Shown: one piece after another, positions 8,616-17,347 of the stretch
Layout of the letters: every line of letters starts with the position of its first letter
Numbering within the stretch: the stretch's first letter is position 1
From: Sphaerospermopsis sp. SIO1G1
GTDB taxonomy: Bacteria; Cyanobacteriota; Cyanobacteriia; Cyanobacteriales; Nostocaceae
Length of the DNA stretch: 64,000 nucleotides
Assembly: GCA_010672785.1 (NCBI GenBank)
Contig: JAAHFX010000001.1
Coordinates: forward strand, 1-64,000
Direction of reading: 5' to 3'
Made by a program: the position numbers and the translations under genes
The notes under the pieces: model-generated
What the model was told of the DNA's origin: nothing
The model's input: only the letters and a program-made list of their open reading frames with translations
The model's database searches: none

Positions 8616-9626
8616 ATGAGATTCTTGAAGAAGTCACCGTTGATTTATAAGCAATTATTAAATGTGATCGTTTTAGCAATTCCAGTAGGATTGTTTGGTT
8701 GCAATTATCGTCATGTTAATACTAAATATATTCAGTATAATGAATCTCCAAAGATACAAATAAATTTACCTCAAGTTGTAGCTACTACAAGTGTTTTATG
8801 CGATTTAACTAAACAAATAGCTGGAGATACAATTAATCTTCACTGTTTAATTCCCCCTGGCATAAATCCTCGTAATTACCAACCAACAGCGAGTGATATT
8901 CAAGTAATTGATAATGCTAAATTGATTTTATATAATGGTTATAATTTTGAATCTAATATAATTGAATTTATTAAAACATCTGAAAACAAAGCCCCTAAAA
9001 TAGCCGTTAGTCAACTAGCAGTTATTCAACCACAAAAGTTAAGTAAAAATGGGAATAATTATATAGAACCACATATCTGGCATAACGTCAAAAATGCTAT
9101 CAAAATGGTAGAAGTAATTAATAATAACTTAATTAAAATATCACCCAAAAATCAAACAACATATACCGAAACAACCAATCACTTAATTCAAAACCTGAAT
9201 GAATTACATGAATGGGTAAAAAATACCTTGGCAACAATTCCTAATAGAAACCGCAAGTTATTAACTACTCATGAAGCCATGATCTATTATGTTAAAGCCT
9301 ATAATTTACCTTATAAGGGCAGTTTACCAAATATTCAAAATCAGAAAAACCTAACAACTTCTCAAGTTAAAAACCTAGCTAAATATATTCAAACAACTAA
9401 AGTCAAAACAGTGTTTGCCGATACTGATATTAATCCTGTCTTACTTCAACCAGTAGTCAATCAAGCCAATGTTAAACTTTTTGATAGACAATTATATATT
9501 CATAGCTTAGGTAGATTAGGTAGTGATGGAGAAACCTATCAAAAAATGATAGATGCAAATACCCGGAGTATTGTTGAAGGTTTAGGAGGAAGTTATTTAA
9601 AATTTGCAGCTAATTTTGAAAATTAA
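8616..9626 (+). CDS. ZnuA/TroA-like metal ABC transporter substrate-binding lipoprotein (atypical ligand set)
   Basis: A 336-residue cluster A-I solute-binding protein. The N-terminus is a lipoprotein-type signal with Cys29 in GLFGC. The core resembles ZnuA/MntC: VVATTSVLCDLTKQIAG at the start of the first lobe, PTASDIQVIDNAKLILYNG, EPHIWHN (H153 as second ligand), LTTHEAMIYYVKAY (H219/E220) and VFADTDINP (Asp269/271) as the last ligand. The first metal ligand, normally His in a DPHxYxP-like motif, is missing: residues 84-90 read NPRNYQP. It may bind metal with three ligands, prefer another metal, or have lost transport function. No permease or ATPase genes (znuB/znuC) follow; the next gene is on the other strand. 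The start at 8616 fits the signal peptide. Confidence 0.8.
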   Translation: MRFLKKSPLIYKQLLNVIVLAIPVGLFGCNYRHVNTKYIQYNESPKIQINLPQVVATTSVLCDLTKQIAGDTINLHCLIPPGINPRNYQPTASDIQVIDNAKLILYNGYNFESNIIEFIKTSENKAPKIAVSQLAVIQPQKLSKNGNNYIEPHIWHNVKNAIKMVEVINNNLIKISPKNQTTYTETTNHLIQNLNELHEWVKNTLATIPNRNRKLLTTHEAMIYYVKAYNLPYKGSLPNIQNQKNLTTSQVKNLAKYIQTTKVKTVFADTDINPVLLQPVVNQANVKLFDRQLYIHSLGRLGSDGETYQKMIDANTRSIVEGLGGSYLKFAANFEN

Positions 9627-9637
9627 ATTCTTCACAA

Positions 9638-10996
9638 TTACTCATCTTTTACTTTATTCCTTATTCCAGTAGGAACTAACCATTTACCAGGAGATGGTGC
9701 TAAAGTTATGCCACGACGTACAGGTTTAACAGAAATATGATCTAACAACTTTAAATCCATCTGTGACATCACTGTAGCTAAAACTAACTTCATTTCAAAC
9801 ATAGCAAAAGCCATACCAATACAGCGACGATTTCCACCCCCAAAAGGTAAATATTCATATTGAGAATATTGATTTTCTAAAAATCTTTCGGCTTTAAATT
9901 TATTTGGTTCAGGATATAAATCTGGACGATGATGGGTTAGATAAATGCAAGGAGCAAGTAATGTCCCTGGTAAAAATTCATGTCCCATAATTGTTGTTGG
10001 AGTCTTCACCATACGGGGGAAAGTAATCATAGCTATTGGGTAAATTCTCAATGTTTCTTGGCAAATTGCTGTTAAATAAGGGAGAAGATAAATTTCATTT
10101 GGATCACTATTTTCATCTAATTGATTTAATTCCCTCAGTAGCTTTTCTCTGACATTTGGTAAATGATGAATCCAATAAAATGCCCAGGTTAATGTAGAGG
10201 CGGTTGTTTCATGACCGGCAAATAATAAAGTCATTAATTCATCCCTTAATTCCACATCTGTCATTGCTTCTCCGTTTTCATCCCTTGCAGACATCATCAA
10301 AGATAAAATATCATTTCTGGATGAATCTGGATTTTCTTTACGTTCTTGGATTTCCTCATACAGAAGTTGATAAATTTCCTCTCTTGTACGTAAAAATTGA
10401 CCCCAAGGACTCCAAATTCCTAGGTCTACTTGTAAAATAGTAAAAAATGTCAATGTAGAGCGTAAGGGAGAATTAGATAATTCTAAAATAGAACAGAGGA
10501 GTTTTTTTAATTTATGAAAACGTTCACCTTCACATATACCAAATACAGCTTGTAAAATTACCCGCAGAGAAATTTCTTGCATTGCATCTCTGACAGAAAA
10601 AGGTTTATCAATTTCCCACTTACTAATTACTTCTTGAGTTGTATTAGTAATAATATTTGCATATGTTTTCATTCGTTCCCCATGAAATGGAGGTGTTAAT
10701 AATTTCCGTTGTCTTCGATGAGTTTCACCATCTATTAAAAGTAAAGAATTTTCCCCTACAAAAGGTTTTATTATTTGATTTGCGCTCCCAGCATCAAAAT
10801 ATTCTCCTGGAGTTGTGAAAATCTCCTGTATTGCTTGGGGGTTACTAATAAAAACTAGAGGGTTTTTCGGGGCTAATTTAAGTGTAAAAAAATCTCCGTG
10901 AATTTTGGCTGATTTTTCCATTAACTGTAGAGGATTGAAAACCCAATTTAATCTTTGTATTAACTTTGGTTGTTGAGATTCACCAGGTAATATCAT
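9638..10996 (-). CDS. Cytochrome P450 (CYP110-like)
   Basis: A 452-residue soluble bacterial P450. Seen are the I-helix oxygen-binding motif AGHET (260-264), the K-helix ExxR as ETLR (314-317), the PRMV segment, and the heme-binding loop FGGGNRRCIG with Cys392 as thiolate ligand. Length and motifs are complete. It resembles the CYP110 type common in filamentous cyanobacteria, which act on fatty acids, terpenes or other hydrophobic substrates; the substrate here is unknown. No ferredoxin or reductase gene is adjacent. It is divergent from the epimerase-like gene 86 bp away, so the two may share a promoter region. Confidence 0.92.
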   Translation of the reverse strand: MILPGESQQPKLIQRLNWVFNPLQLMEKSAKIHGDFFTLKLAPKNPLVFISNPQAIQEIFTTPGEYFDAGSANQIIKPFVGENSLLLIDGETHRRQRKLLTPPFHGERMKTYANIITNTTQEVISKWEIDKPFSVRDAMQEISLRVILQAVFGICEGERFHKLKKLLCSILELSNSPLRSTLTFFTILQVDLGIWSPWGQFLRTREEIYQLLYEEIQERKENPDSSRNDILSLMMSARDENGEAMTDVELRDELMTLLFAGHETTASTLTWAFYWIHHLPNVREKLLRELNQLDENSDPNEIYLLPYLTAICQETLRIYPIAMITFPRMVKTPTTIMGHEFLPGTLLAPCIYLTHHRPDLYPEPNKFKAERFLENQYSQYEYLPFGGGNRRCIGMAFAMFEMKLVLATVMSQMDLKLLDHISVKPVRRGITLAPSPGKWLVPTGIRNKVKDE

Positions 10997-11082
10997 AGCT
11001 AGTTATGCAATATTGTTTCTAACTAAAATCATGCTATAATTATATACCAAATTCAAGCATTCCTAAAAACCCAACATCACAA

Positions 11083-12039
11083 ATGACTAAAAAACGTCTT
11101 TTAATTACAGGTGCAAGTGGCTGTATCGGCCATTATATCAGTGAAGCATTAATCAATAATACTGAACATGAACTATATTTATTAGTTAGAGATCCTAACA
11201 AACTAAAAATTAACACCACAAAACGTCCAGGTATCACTATTTTGCAAGGTGATATGCAGGAAATTAAAAACTTCTCTAATTTACTCAAAACCATTGACAC
11301 TGCCGTTTTAACTGCCACTTCTTGGGGAGGAGATAACATTTTTGATATTAACGTCTACAAAACCATTCAGTTAATGAACTTGTTAAATCCAGAAAGATGT
11401 GAACAGGTAATTTACTTCTCTACAGCTAGTGTTTTAAATCATGATAATCAACCACTAAAAGAAGCAGGAGAAATTGGTACAGATTATATCCGTTCTAAAT
11501 ATGATTGTTTACATAAAATTGAAAATTTAGCGATTTTTCCTAAAATTACTACCGTATTTCCCACCTTAGTCTTAGGTGGAGATGCACAAAAACCTTATTC
11601 ACATCTGACATCGGGAATTCCTGAAGTTACTAAATACATTAATATAATTCGCTTTTTAAAAGCTGATGGTAGTTTTCACTTTATTCATGGCCAAGATATC
11701 GCCACAGTTATACAATATTTAATTGATTATCCACCACAAACAGGAGACCCAAGAAGATTTGTTTTAGGTCAAACTGGGTTAACAGTAGATCAAGCTATAG
11801 AACAGGTTTGTGCTTTTTTAGGAAAAAAGATTTATTTCCGCATTCCTCTATCTTTAGGTTTAGCAAATGTAATTATTACACTATTTAGAATTCAAATGGC
11901 AGCCTGGGATCGGTTTTGTATGAACTATCGTCATTTTACCTATTCAAATGCTATTAATCCTAACAGTTTTGACTTACCCAATTACTGTGCAAATATGAGT
12001 GATGTTTTAAAAATTAGTGGTGTAGAAAACAATAAATAG
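11083..12039 (+). CDS. NAD(P)-dependent epimerase/dehydratase family protein
   Basis: A 318-residue extended-SDR protein. The N-terminal dinucleotide-binding motif TGASGCIG (residues 8-15) opens a Rossmann fold. The substrate half has a Y-x-x-x-K-like pair in DYIRSKYD, which is less canonical than in true sugar epimerases. The family includes sugar nucleotide epimerases, reductases and atypical NADP-binding proteins. ATG at 11083 is used. It is divergent from the P450 gene and followed by a tandem-repeat block. A joint role with the P450 in secondary metabolism is possible but not shown. Confidence 0.8.
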   Translation: MTKKRLLITGASGCIGHYISEALINNTEHELYLLVRDPNKLKINTTKRPGITILQGDMQEIKNFSNLLKTIDTAVLTATSWGGDNIFDINVYKTIQLMNLLNPERCEQVIYFSTASVLNHDNQPLKEAGEIGTDYIRSKYDCLHKIENLAIFPKITTVFPTLVLGGDAQKPYSHLTSGIPEVTKYINIIRFLKADGSFHFIHGQDIATVIQYLIDYPPQTGDPRRFVLGQTGLTVDQAIEQVCAFLGKKIYFRIPLSLGLANVIITLFRIQMAAWDRFCMNYRHFTYSNAINPNSFDLPNYCANMSDVLKISGVENNK

Positions 12040-12061
12040 GATTAGCCGCAAAAAGTAAACA

Positions 12062-12145
12062 GTGACAACTGACAACTGACAACTGATAACTGACAACTGA
12101 TAACTGACAACTGATAACTGACAACTGACAACTGATAACTGATAA
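12062..12145. repeat. Tandem heptamer/octamer block (ACTGACA / ACTGATA units)
   Basis: About a dozen units alternating between CAACTGA and TAACTGA run without interruption between two genes. This is a short tandemly repeated repetitive sequence of the kind typical of heterocystous cyanobacteria. Unlike CRISPR arrays it has no unique spacers. Confidence 0.9.
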
Positions 12146-12191
12146 GTTCAAGGGGCTAAGTTAACTCCCATGATGAACAACAATAATATTG

Positions 12192-12221
12192 GCCAATCCT
12201 AACCTAGGCTGTGAGATTGGC
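12192..12221 (-). terminator. Possible weak terminator overlapping the argD stop
   Basis: GCCAATC (12192-12198) and GATTGGC (12215-12221) form a 7-bp stem that spans the argD stop codon. Only a weak T-rich tail follows on the minus strand (CAATATTATT), so the call is tentative. Confidence 0.35.
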
Positions 12222-13487
12222 TAAAACTTTTTCTACTGCTTGCAAAGCTTGATTTATTTCCGTATCTGTCACAATTAAAGGTGGAACAAATCTTACCACT
12301 TTAGGCCCAGCAGGTACTAACAATAAGCCTTCATCTATAGCAGCTTTGACAAAATCAGGAGCAGTTAATTGAGATTCTGCTTTAATTTCCATTCCATTAA
12401 TTAAACCCCAACCTCTTACTTCTGCAATATGCTGGGAATATTTACGGGCAATCATTTTTAAACCTTCTCGCAAGTGAGCGCCTTGTTCTTGAACATTATC
12501 TAAAATGTTTTCTTGCTCCAAAGTTTCACAAACACTCAGTGCCACACCACAAACAAAAGGATTACCACCAAAGGTACTAGCATGATCCCCTGGTTGAAAA
12601 ACATCACAGAATTTTTTAGTCATCATTGCCCCAATCGGAATACCTCCACCTAATCCCTTGGCGCTAGTGAAGACATCTGGTTCTACTCCTAGGTGTTCAT
12701 AACCCCATAACTTACCACTACGTCCCATTCCTACTTGGACTTCATCAAACATTAGTAAAATGCCGATTTCATCACAAATTTGCCGGAGTTTACGGAAATA
12801 AGCTACATCTCCAGGACGTACACCACCTTCTCCCTGTAACGGTTCAATTAAAATTGCACCTACACGATAGTTACCCTCATCAAGTTCCGTCACCGCAGCT
12901 TCCACAGCACTAATATCGTTATAAGGTACATAGTGGAAACCAGGAACAAGAGGATCAAAATTCTTCTGATATTTTGGTTGTCCTGTAGCTGTAATAGTAG
13001 CTAGTGTTCTACCATGAAAACTAGCATTAGCCGTTAAAATGATGGGATTGGCAATATCTAAAACTGTGTGAGCGTATTTTCTAGCTAATTTAATTGCTGC
13101 TTCATTGGCTTCTGCACCAGAGTTACAGAAAAACACCCTGTCTGCACAGGAGTGATCAATAATCCATTTAGCTAATTCACCTTGTTCGGGAATATAGTAC
13201 AAATTGGAAACATGATGCAGTTTTTGGATTTGTTGAGTAACTGCTTTCACCATAGCTGGGTGAGCGTGTCCCAAAGTACAAGTTGCTATACCAGCAACAA
13301 AATCCAAATATTCCTTACCTTGAGTATCCCATACACGACAGCCAGAACCTCTTTCTAATGCCAAAGGAAACCGTCCATAGGTAGTCATGACAACTTGGTT
13401 AAAGTTATCTGCATCAAAGGGTTGAGATGACATAGAGTTATCCTCTGGGAGTATCTCGGCTTGTTCAGCTAGAGTTTGAAAACTCAC
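12204..13487 (-). CDS. argD: Acetylornithine aminotransferase (ArgD)
   Basis: A 427-residue class III PLP aminotransferase that converts N-acetylglutamate-5-semialdehyde to N-acetylornithine in arginine synthesis (cytoplasm). Motifs: phosphate-binding NSGAEANE (122-129), Asp in FDEVQ (248-251), and PLP lysine K277 in TSAKGLGGGIP. Length and motif order fit ArgD, with an N-terminal extension of about 30 residues that is common in cyanobacteria. The start is GTG at 13487, supported by AGGAGGT seven bases upstream (13493-13499 region). The catalysis could also cover succinyl-diaminopimelate aminotransferase activity, as is known for ArgD. argC and argJ occur elsewhere in this window. Confidence 0.93.
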   Translation of the reverse strand: MSFQTLAEQAEILPEDNSMSSQPFDADNFNQVVMTTYGRFPLALERGSGCRVWDTQGKEYLDFVAGIATCTLGHAHPAMVKAVTQQIQKLHHVSNLYYIPEQGELAKWIIDHSCADRVFFCNSGAEANEAAIKLARKYAHTVLDIANPIILTANASFHGRTLATITATGQPKYQKNFDPLVPGFHYVPYNDISAVEAAVTELDEGNYRVGAILIEPLQGEGGVRPGDVAYFRKLRQICDEIGILLMFDEVQVGMGRSGKLWGYEHLGVEPDVFTSAKGLGGGIPIGAMMTKKFCDVFQPGDHASTFGGNPFVCGVALSVCETLEQENILDNVQEQGAHLREGLKMIARKYSQHIAEVRGWGLINGMEIKAESQLTAPDFVKAAIDEGLLLVPAGPKVVRFVPPLIVTDTEINQALQAVEKVLANLTA

Positions 13488-13683
13488 TACCGCACCTCCT
13501 GAAAATGTTTTATATTAATAGTTACTAAAAATATAGTCAAATTAGGCTAATATTTCTAGCTTGATCAGATTTACGCCCAGATCAACTGGTTATATATTAC
13601 TTGCTATCTTGTTAGGATAGATCCCTTTACTAATTCTAGTAGGGCTGAAATCTATTAATAGAGAATACATCATTATTGGTGAC

Positions 13684-13716
13684 TTGACTGGTGACTGGTG
13701 ACTGGTGACTGGTGAT
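13684..13716. repeat. GTGACTG tandem heptamers upstream of the K+ channel gene
   Basis: Four to five copies of GTGACTG run up to 13716. They contain GTG codons that create a false upstream start for the channel gene. A polypyrimidine stretch (CCCCATCACCCC-like) follows. Confidence 0.85.
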
Positions 13717-13789
13717 TAGGAAAAATCTTTCACCCCATCACCCCACCTCCCCACCTCCCAAAACTTCCTCTTCTTTTATCATTAAATCT

Positions 13790-14854
13790 GTGTATTCTAC
13801 CTTAGAGCAAAAGTATAAACGTATCCAGAAAGAATTGATGGCTGGGGCTGTGGCCTTAGTCATGGTACTACTAATAGGTACTTTATGGTACAGGCTAATT
13901 GAAGGTTGGTCATGGGAAGATGCAGCTTATATGACCGTAATAACTTTAGCTACCGTGGGTTATGGTGAAACTAATCCTTTGGGTAGTAGGGGTAGATTAT
14001 TTACCATTGCCTTAATTCTGATGGGTGTAATTAATATTGGTTATATTGTGAATAGATTTACTCAGGCTGTCATAGAAGGCTACTTTCAGGAAGGTATTAA
14101 ACTCAGGCAACAAAGGCGTTTAATGGAATCTTTATCAGGACATTATATAATTTGTGGGTTTAGCCGGACTGGACGACAAATCGCTCAGGAATTTCGTTCC
14201 GAAAGTGTGGCTTTTGCGGTGATTGATTCGGAAATAGAATCTGTCCAAAGGGCCCAGATGGAAGGTTATACAGCCTATCAAGGTGATGCTACTTTGGATG
14301 ATACTTTATTGAAGGTGGGGGTAGAAAGGGCAATTTGTATTGTGGCGGCTTTACCTTCAGATGCAGAAAATTTATATACAGTCTTATCAGCAAAAACACT
14401 TAATCCGCAAATTCGAGCGATCGCTCGTGCGAGTACAGAGGAAGCTTTACAAAAGCTACAAAGGGGTGGTGCAGATGCAGTCATATCCCCCTATATCACT
14501 GGTGGTAAAAGAATGGCAGCGGCTGCCCTAAGACCGCAAATATTAGATTTTGTGGATGGGATGCTATCTGGTTCAGACAGACAGTTGTACATGGAAGAAT
14601 TTTTGTTAGAAGAAATTGTATGTCCATTTGTAGGTCAAAGTTTACAACGGGCTAAATTGCGATCGCAAACCGGTGCTTTAGTCCTGGCAATTCGTCGTCG
14701 GGATGGTAGTCTAATTGGTGGGCCTACTGGTGATACTGTTTTAATGTCAGGAGATACTTTAATATGTATGGGTACAGCAGAACAGTTGCAGAGTTTAAAT
14801 AAGATTCTTGGCCCTATCAATTCTCAGCAATTAAGACGACCAAAAAATAGTTAA
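13790..14854 (+). CDS. Potassium channel with RCK (TrkA-N/TrkA-C) domain
   Basis: A two-transmembrane K+ channel with a cytoplasmic regulatory domain, 354 residues from GTG at 13790. Order: short N-terminus (VYSTLEQKYKRI), TM1 about 17-35, pore loop with selectivity filter TVGYGE (55-60), TM2 about 72-90, RCK N-lobe with the Rossmann motif GFSRTGRQIA (123-132), then a TrkA-C-like lobe. It resembles MthK/Kch-type bacterial channels gated by ligand binding to an RCK ring. The frame is open up to 13712, but that part lies in GTGACTG repeats and a Pro/Ser-rich low-complexity stretch, so a start at 13790 (or ATG 13838) is more likely. Confidence 0.88.
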   Translation: MYSTLEQKYKRIQKELMAGAVALVMVLLIGTLWYRLIEGWSWEDAAYMTVITLATVGYGETNPLGSRGRLFTIALILMGVINIGYIVNRFTQAVIEGYFQEGIKLRQQRRLMESLSGHYIICGFSRTGRQIAQEFRSESVAFAVIDSEIESVQRAQMEGYTAYQGDATLDDTLLKVGVERAICIVAALPSDAENLYTVLSAKTLNPQIRAIARASTEEALQKLQRGGADAVISPYITGGKRMAAAALRPQILDFVDGMLSGSDRQLYMEEFLLEEIVCPFVGQSLQRAKLRSQTGALVLAIRRRDGSLIGGPTGDTVLMSGDTLICMGTAEQLQSLNKILGPINSQQLRRPKNS

Positions 14855-15187
14855 GGTTTACTGTAAGCGTTGCTTGCCGTTATGTGTAAAAGTTTTGTGG
14901 TGGAGGCAGAGTGCAGGGTGCAGGGAGAGAATTAAAAACTTATTTTCCGTCTCTCGAAGTTGAAAAAGTGCAAGATATTTGAGGATCAGTGGTTGAAAAC
15001 CTTGCACTTTCCGTGAAAATTTAAACTTACTAACTCTTGAAACTGTTCCCTGTTCCCTAACTCCAAGAAAAATTCACCAATCAAATCGGATCACTATATC
15101 TGAAACTAAAATTTTTAGTTTTGTGCTTTTACTGAAAAAGCGACAATAATTCAGAATAGAGAAATAAATAGATTAACCTACAAGAAA
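14855..15187. other. Gene-free interval with a repeat element
   Basis: No gene is seen. Around 14957-15060 it carries a relative of the 8396-8602 element: AAAGTGCAAG (14965-14974) pairs with CTTGCACTTT (15001-15010), followed by ACTCTTGAAACTGTTCCCTG. An isolated end-like sequence (GGTTTACTGTAA) sits at 14855-14870. Confidence 0.6.
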
Positions 15188-15934
15188 ATGTTATTACATC
15201 TGAGTACCTGGCCAGAAGTCGAAACTTATTTACAACAATCTCAAGGTATTATTATTCCTATTGGCTCAACAGAACAGCATGGGCCTATTGGTTTAATAGG
15301 AACTGATGCCATTTGTGCAGAAGCTATATCCCGTGGAGTGGGTGAAGCAACATCAGCAATGGTTGCACCAACAATTAATGTGGGAATGGCCTTACATCAT
15401 ATGGCTTTTCCAGGTACGATTAGTTTCCGCCCTAGCACTTTAATTTTAGTAGTACGAGACCACATAACTTGTCTAGCTAAATTTGGGTTTACAAAGTTTT
15501 ACTTTATTAATGGACATGGTGGGAATATTGCTACTTTAAAAGCTGCTTTTTCTGAAATATACGCACATTTAGAAGATTTGCAAATTCACAATTACCAAAA
15601 AGTTCAATGTCAAGTAGCTAATTGGTTTATGTGTGGTTCTGTCTATAAACTAGCTAAGGAATTATACGCAGATCAAGAAGGTTCTCATGCTACACCCAGT
15701 GAAGTGGCTGTGACTCAGTATGTCTATCCCGAAGCGATTAAAAAAGCTCCTTTATCTCCAGAGGTGACAAGTGGACATAGAATCTATAGTGCGGTTGATT
15801 TTCGTTCCCGTTATCCTGATGGCCGTATGGGTTCAAATCCTGCTTTAGCAACTCCAGAACATGGTAAGCAGTTTTATGATCTAGCTGTGGAAGAGTTGAG
15901 TAAAGGATATTTAGATTTTTTGAATCAAGAATGA
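15188..15934 (+). CDS. Creatininase-family amidohydrolase
   Basis: A 248-residue protein of the creatininase/MftE family, metal-dependent amide hydrolases. Diagnostic motifs are IPIGSTEQHGPIG near residue 22 (metal-ligating Glu and His), GTDA shortly after, and FINGHGGN in the middle (His ligand), plus E in a later EGSHATPSE segment. Known members hydrolyse creatinine, formamide intermediates or peptide termini; the substrate here is unknown. The gene stands alone between two repeat-rich spacers. ATG at 15188 starts the conserved N-terminus. Confidence 0.87.
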   Translation: MLLHLSTWPEVETYLQQSQGIIIPIGSTEQHGPIGLIGTDAICAEAISRGVGEATSAMVAPTINVGMALHHMAFPGTISFRPSTLILVVRDHITCLAKFGFTKFYFINGHGGNIATLKAAFSEIYAHLEDLQIHNYQKVQCQVANWFMCGSVYKLAKELYADQEGSHATPSEVAVTQYVYPEAIKKAPLSPEVTSGHRIYSAVDFRSRYPDGRMGSNPALATPEHGKQFYDLAVEELSKGYLDFLNQE

Positions 15935-15938
15935 TTGG

Positions 15939-16128
15939 GTAATTCGTAATTCGTAATTCGTAATTCGTAATTCGTAATTCGTAATTCGTAATTCGTAATT
16001 CGTAATTCGTAATTCGTAATTCGTAATTCGTAATTCGTAATTCGTAATGCTCCCTATGGCTAACGCCACGCTACGCTATCGGGAGAGCTATGACTAACGT
16101 CACACTTCGTGAACGCTTACGTAATTCG
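15939..16128 (+). repeat. Long inverted repeat copy 1: TTCGTAA heptamers plus 85-bp core
   Basis: About 15 copies of the heptamer GTAATTC run from 15939, followed by a core at 16044-16128 (begins CGTAATGCTCCCTATGGC, ends CGCTTACGTAATTCG). The core is the exact reverse complement of 30252-30336, and that copy is likewise flanked by the heptamers. A 46-bp part of the core recurs at 56457-56502. No coding potential is seen. Confidence 0.95.
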
Positions 16129-16148
16129 GGAAAGCTAGGCTAACTCCC

Positions 16149-16181
16149 AGTTGTCAGTTATCAGTTATCAGTTATCAGTTA
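16149..16181. repeat. CAGTTAT heptamer repeats
   Basis: Four to five CAGTTAT units lie between the long repeat and the tRNA-Leu gene. The spacer also has a CAGGCGGGCAAGATGCCCACC palindrome-like stretch near 16210, shared with 32160-32240. Confidence 0.8.
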
Positions 16182-16320
16182 AGCAGTTGTGCATTTAATT
16201 TGTATAAGTCAGGCGGGCAAGATGCCCACCCCACAAGATTTAACTATTTTAGGATGACCTAAATTTAAGTGCGTAACAGCTTATCACTGTTAACTGTCTA
16301 CTGTTTACTGTTCAAAGATA

Positions 16321-16349
16321 TTGACAATTTTCGGCATTTAAGCAATAAT
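16321..16349 (+). promoter_or_regulatory. Sigma70-type promoter for tRNA-Leu
   Basis: TTGACA (16321-16326), a 17-base spacer, and AATAAT (16344-16349) make a near-consensus promoter. Transcription would begin about 20 bases before the tRNA. Confidence 0.65.
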
Positions 16350-16379
16350 GGAGAGTCGGTAGTAAATTGTAAAATGCCA

Positions 16380-16460
16380 GCGGAACTGGCGGAATTGGCA
16401 GACGCGCTAGATTCAGGTTCTAGTGCCGCAAGGCTTCCGGGTTCAAGTCCCGGGTTCCGC
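16380..16460 (+). tRNA. tRNA-Leu (anticodon CAG)
   Basis: An 81-nt class II tRNA. The acceptor stem GCGGAAC pairs with GTTCCGC at the end; the D-arm region has GGAATTGGCAGACGC; the anticodon stem CTAGA/TCTAG encloses loop TTCAGGT with anticodon CAG at 16414-16416; the long variable arm (TGCCGCAAGGCTT) is typical of tRNA-Leu; and the T-arm is CCGGG-TTCAAGT-CCCGG. CCA is not encoded. A good promoter lies just upstream. The reading frame that spans this gene in the forward direction is incidental. Confidence 0.97.
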
Positions 16461-16550
16461 ATTTTACCCAACTCCATAACTAGGGTTTGCGCCAAAAAGT
16501 GTTTCCGAAAGGAGATATGGCAGGCTAAGGTTTTATCTCATATCAAGATC

Positions 16551-17333
16551 GTGCTAACAAGTTTACAAAATAGTCTAGTTAAGCAAATACGCAAACTTCA
16601 TGCAACTAAAGAAAGACATAAACAAGAGTTGTTTCTATTAGAAGGAACACACTTATTGGAAGAAGCTTGTGCTGTTAATTTTCCCTTAGAAATCGTATGT
16701 TGCACTCCTAAATGGCAAACGACACATCCGCAACTCTGGGATTTGGTTAGTAGTCGCTGCGATCGCATTGAAATAGTTAGTGAAGAAATTTTAACAGCGA
16801 TCGCTACTACCGTACAACCTGATGGTGTAGTTGCAACGGCTCACAGAATTACAGAAAATCAAGTTCCTTTAACTGGTATACTTTTAGCAGTGGAAACCTT
16901 GCAAGATCCTGGTAATTTGGGAACTATAATTAGGACTGCTGCGGCTGCTGGTGCTTCTGGTTTATGGTTAAGTGATGATAGCGTTGATTTAGATCATCCA
17001 AAAGTGTTGAGAGCTTCAGCCGGTCAGTGGTTTCGTGTAAATAAAACAGTAAGTAAAGACCTCAAAAGCACGGTTGAAAAATGTCAGCAAGCAGGTATAC
17101 AAGTAATTGCTACTTTACCTACTGCTAACTTAACCTATTGGCAGGTAGACTGGTGCAAACCAAGCTTAATCTTACTAGGAAATGAAGGTGCTGGTTTATC
17201 TGAAAATTTAGCCACGATGGCTGATATTCAGGTAAAAATTCCCCTCAGTTCCGAAGTTGAATCTTTAAATGTAGCGATCGCCGCAGCTTTGATGTTATAC
17301 GAAGCTAAACGACAGAACACTTATAGAAATTAG
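16551..17333 (+). CDS. SpoU/TrmH-family RNA 2'-O-methyltransferase
   Basis: A 260-residue SPOUT-class methyltransferase that transfers a methyl group from S-adenosylmethionine to a ribose 2'-OH, most likely in 23S rRNA. The N-terminal half is the substrate-binding (L30e-like) domain (VKQIRKLHATKERHKQ). The C-terminal half has motif 1 (LQDPGNLGTIIRTA), motif 2 (ILLGNEGAGLS) and motif 3 (SLNVAIAAALMLYE), which form the trefoil-knot SAM site. The frame is open further upstream, but that region overlaps the tRNA-Leu gene, so GTG at 16551 is taken as start; homologues begin at about this LTSLQNSLVKQ segment. Which nucleotide it modifies cannot be told. Confidence 0.88.
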   Translation: MLTSLQNSLVKQIRKLHATKERHKQELFLLEGTHLLEEACAVNFPLEIVCCTPKWQTTHPQLWDLVSSRCDRIEIVSEEILTAIATTVQPDGVVATAHRITENQVPLTGILLAVETLQDPGNLGTIIRTAAAAGASGLWLSDDSVDLDHPKVLRASAGQWFRVNKTVSKDLKSTVEKCQQAGIQVIATLPTANLTYWQVDWCKPSLILLGNEGAGLSENLATMADIQVKIPLSSEVESLNVAIAAALMLYEAKRQNTYRN

Positions 17334-17347
17334 TTTTTATTATCCCA

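Noticed and set aside
12062..12145. Repeat blocks as a CRISPR array
   Set aside because: Units are 7-8 bp with no spacers, and no cas genes are in the window; the same applies to the other heptamer blocks.
16269..16550. Upstream extension of the SpoU methyltransferase frame
   Set aside because: It runs through the tRNA-Leu gene and repeat DNA; GTG 16551 starts the conserved domain.
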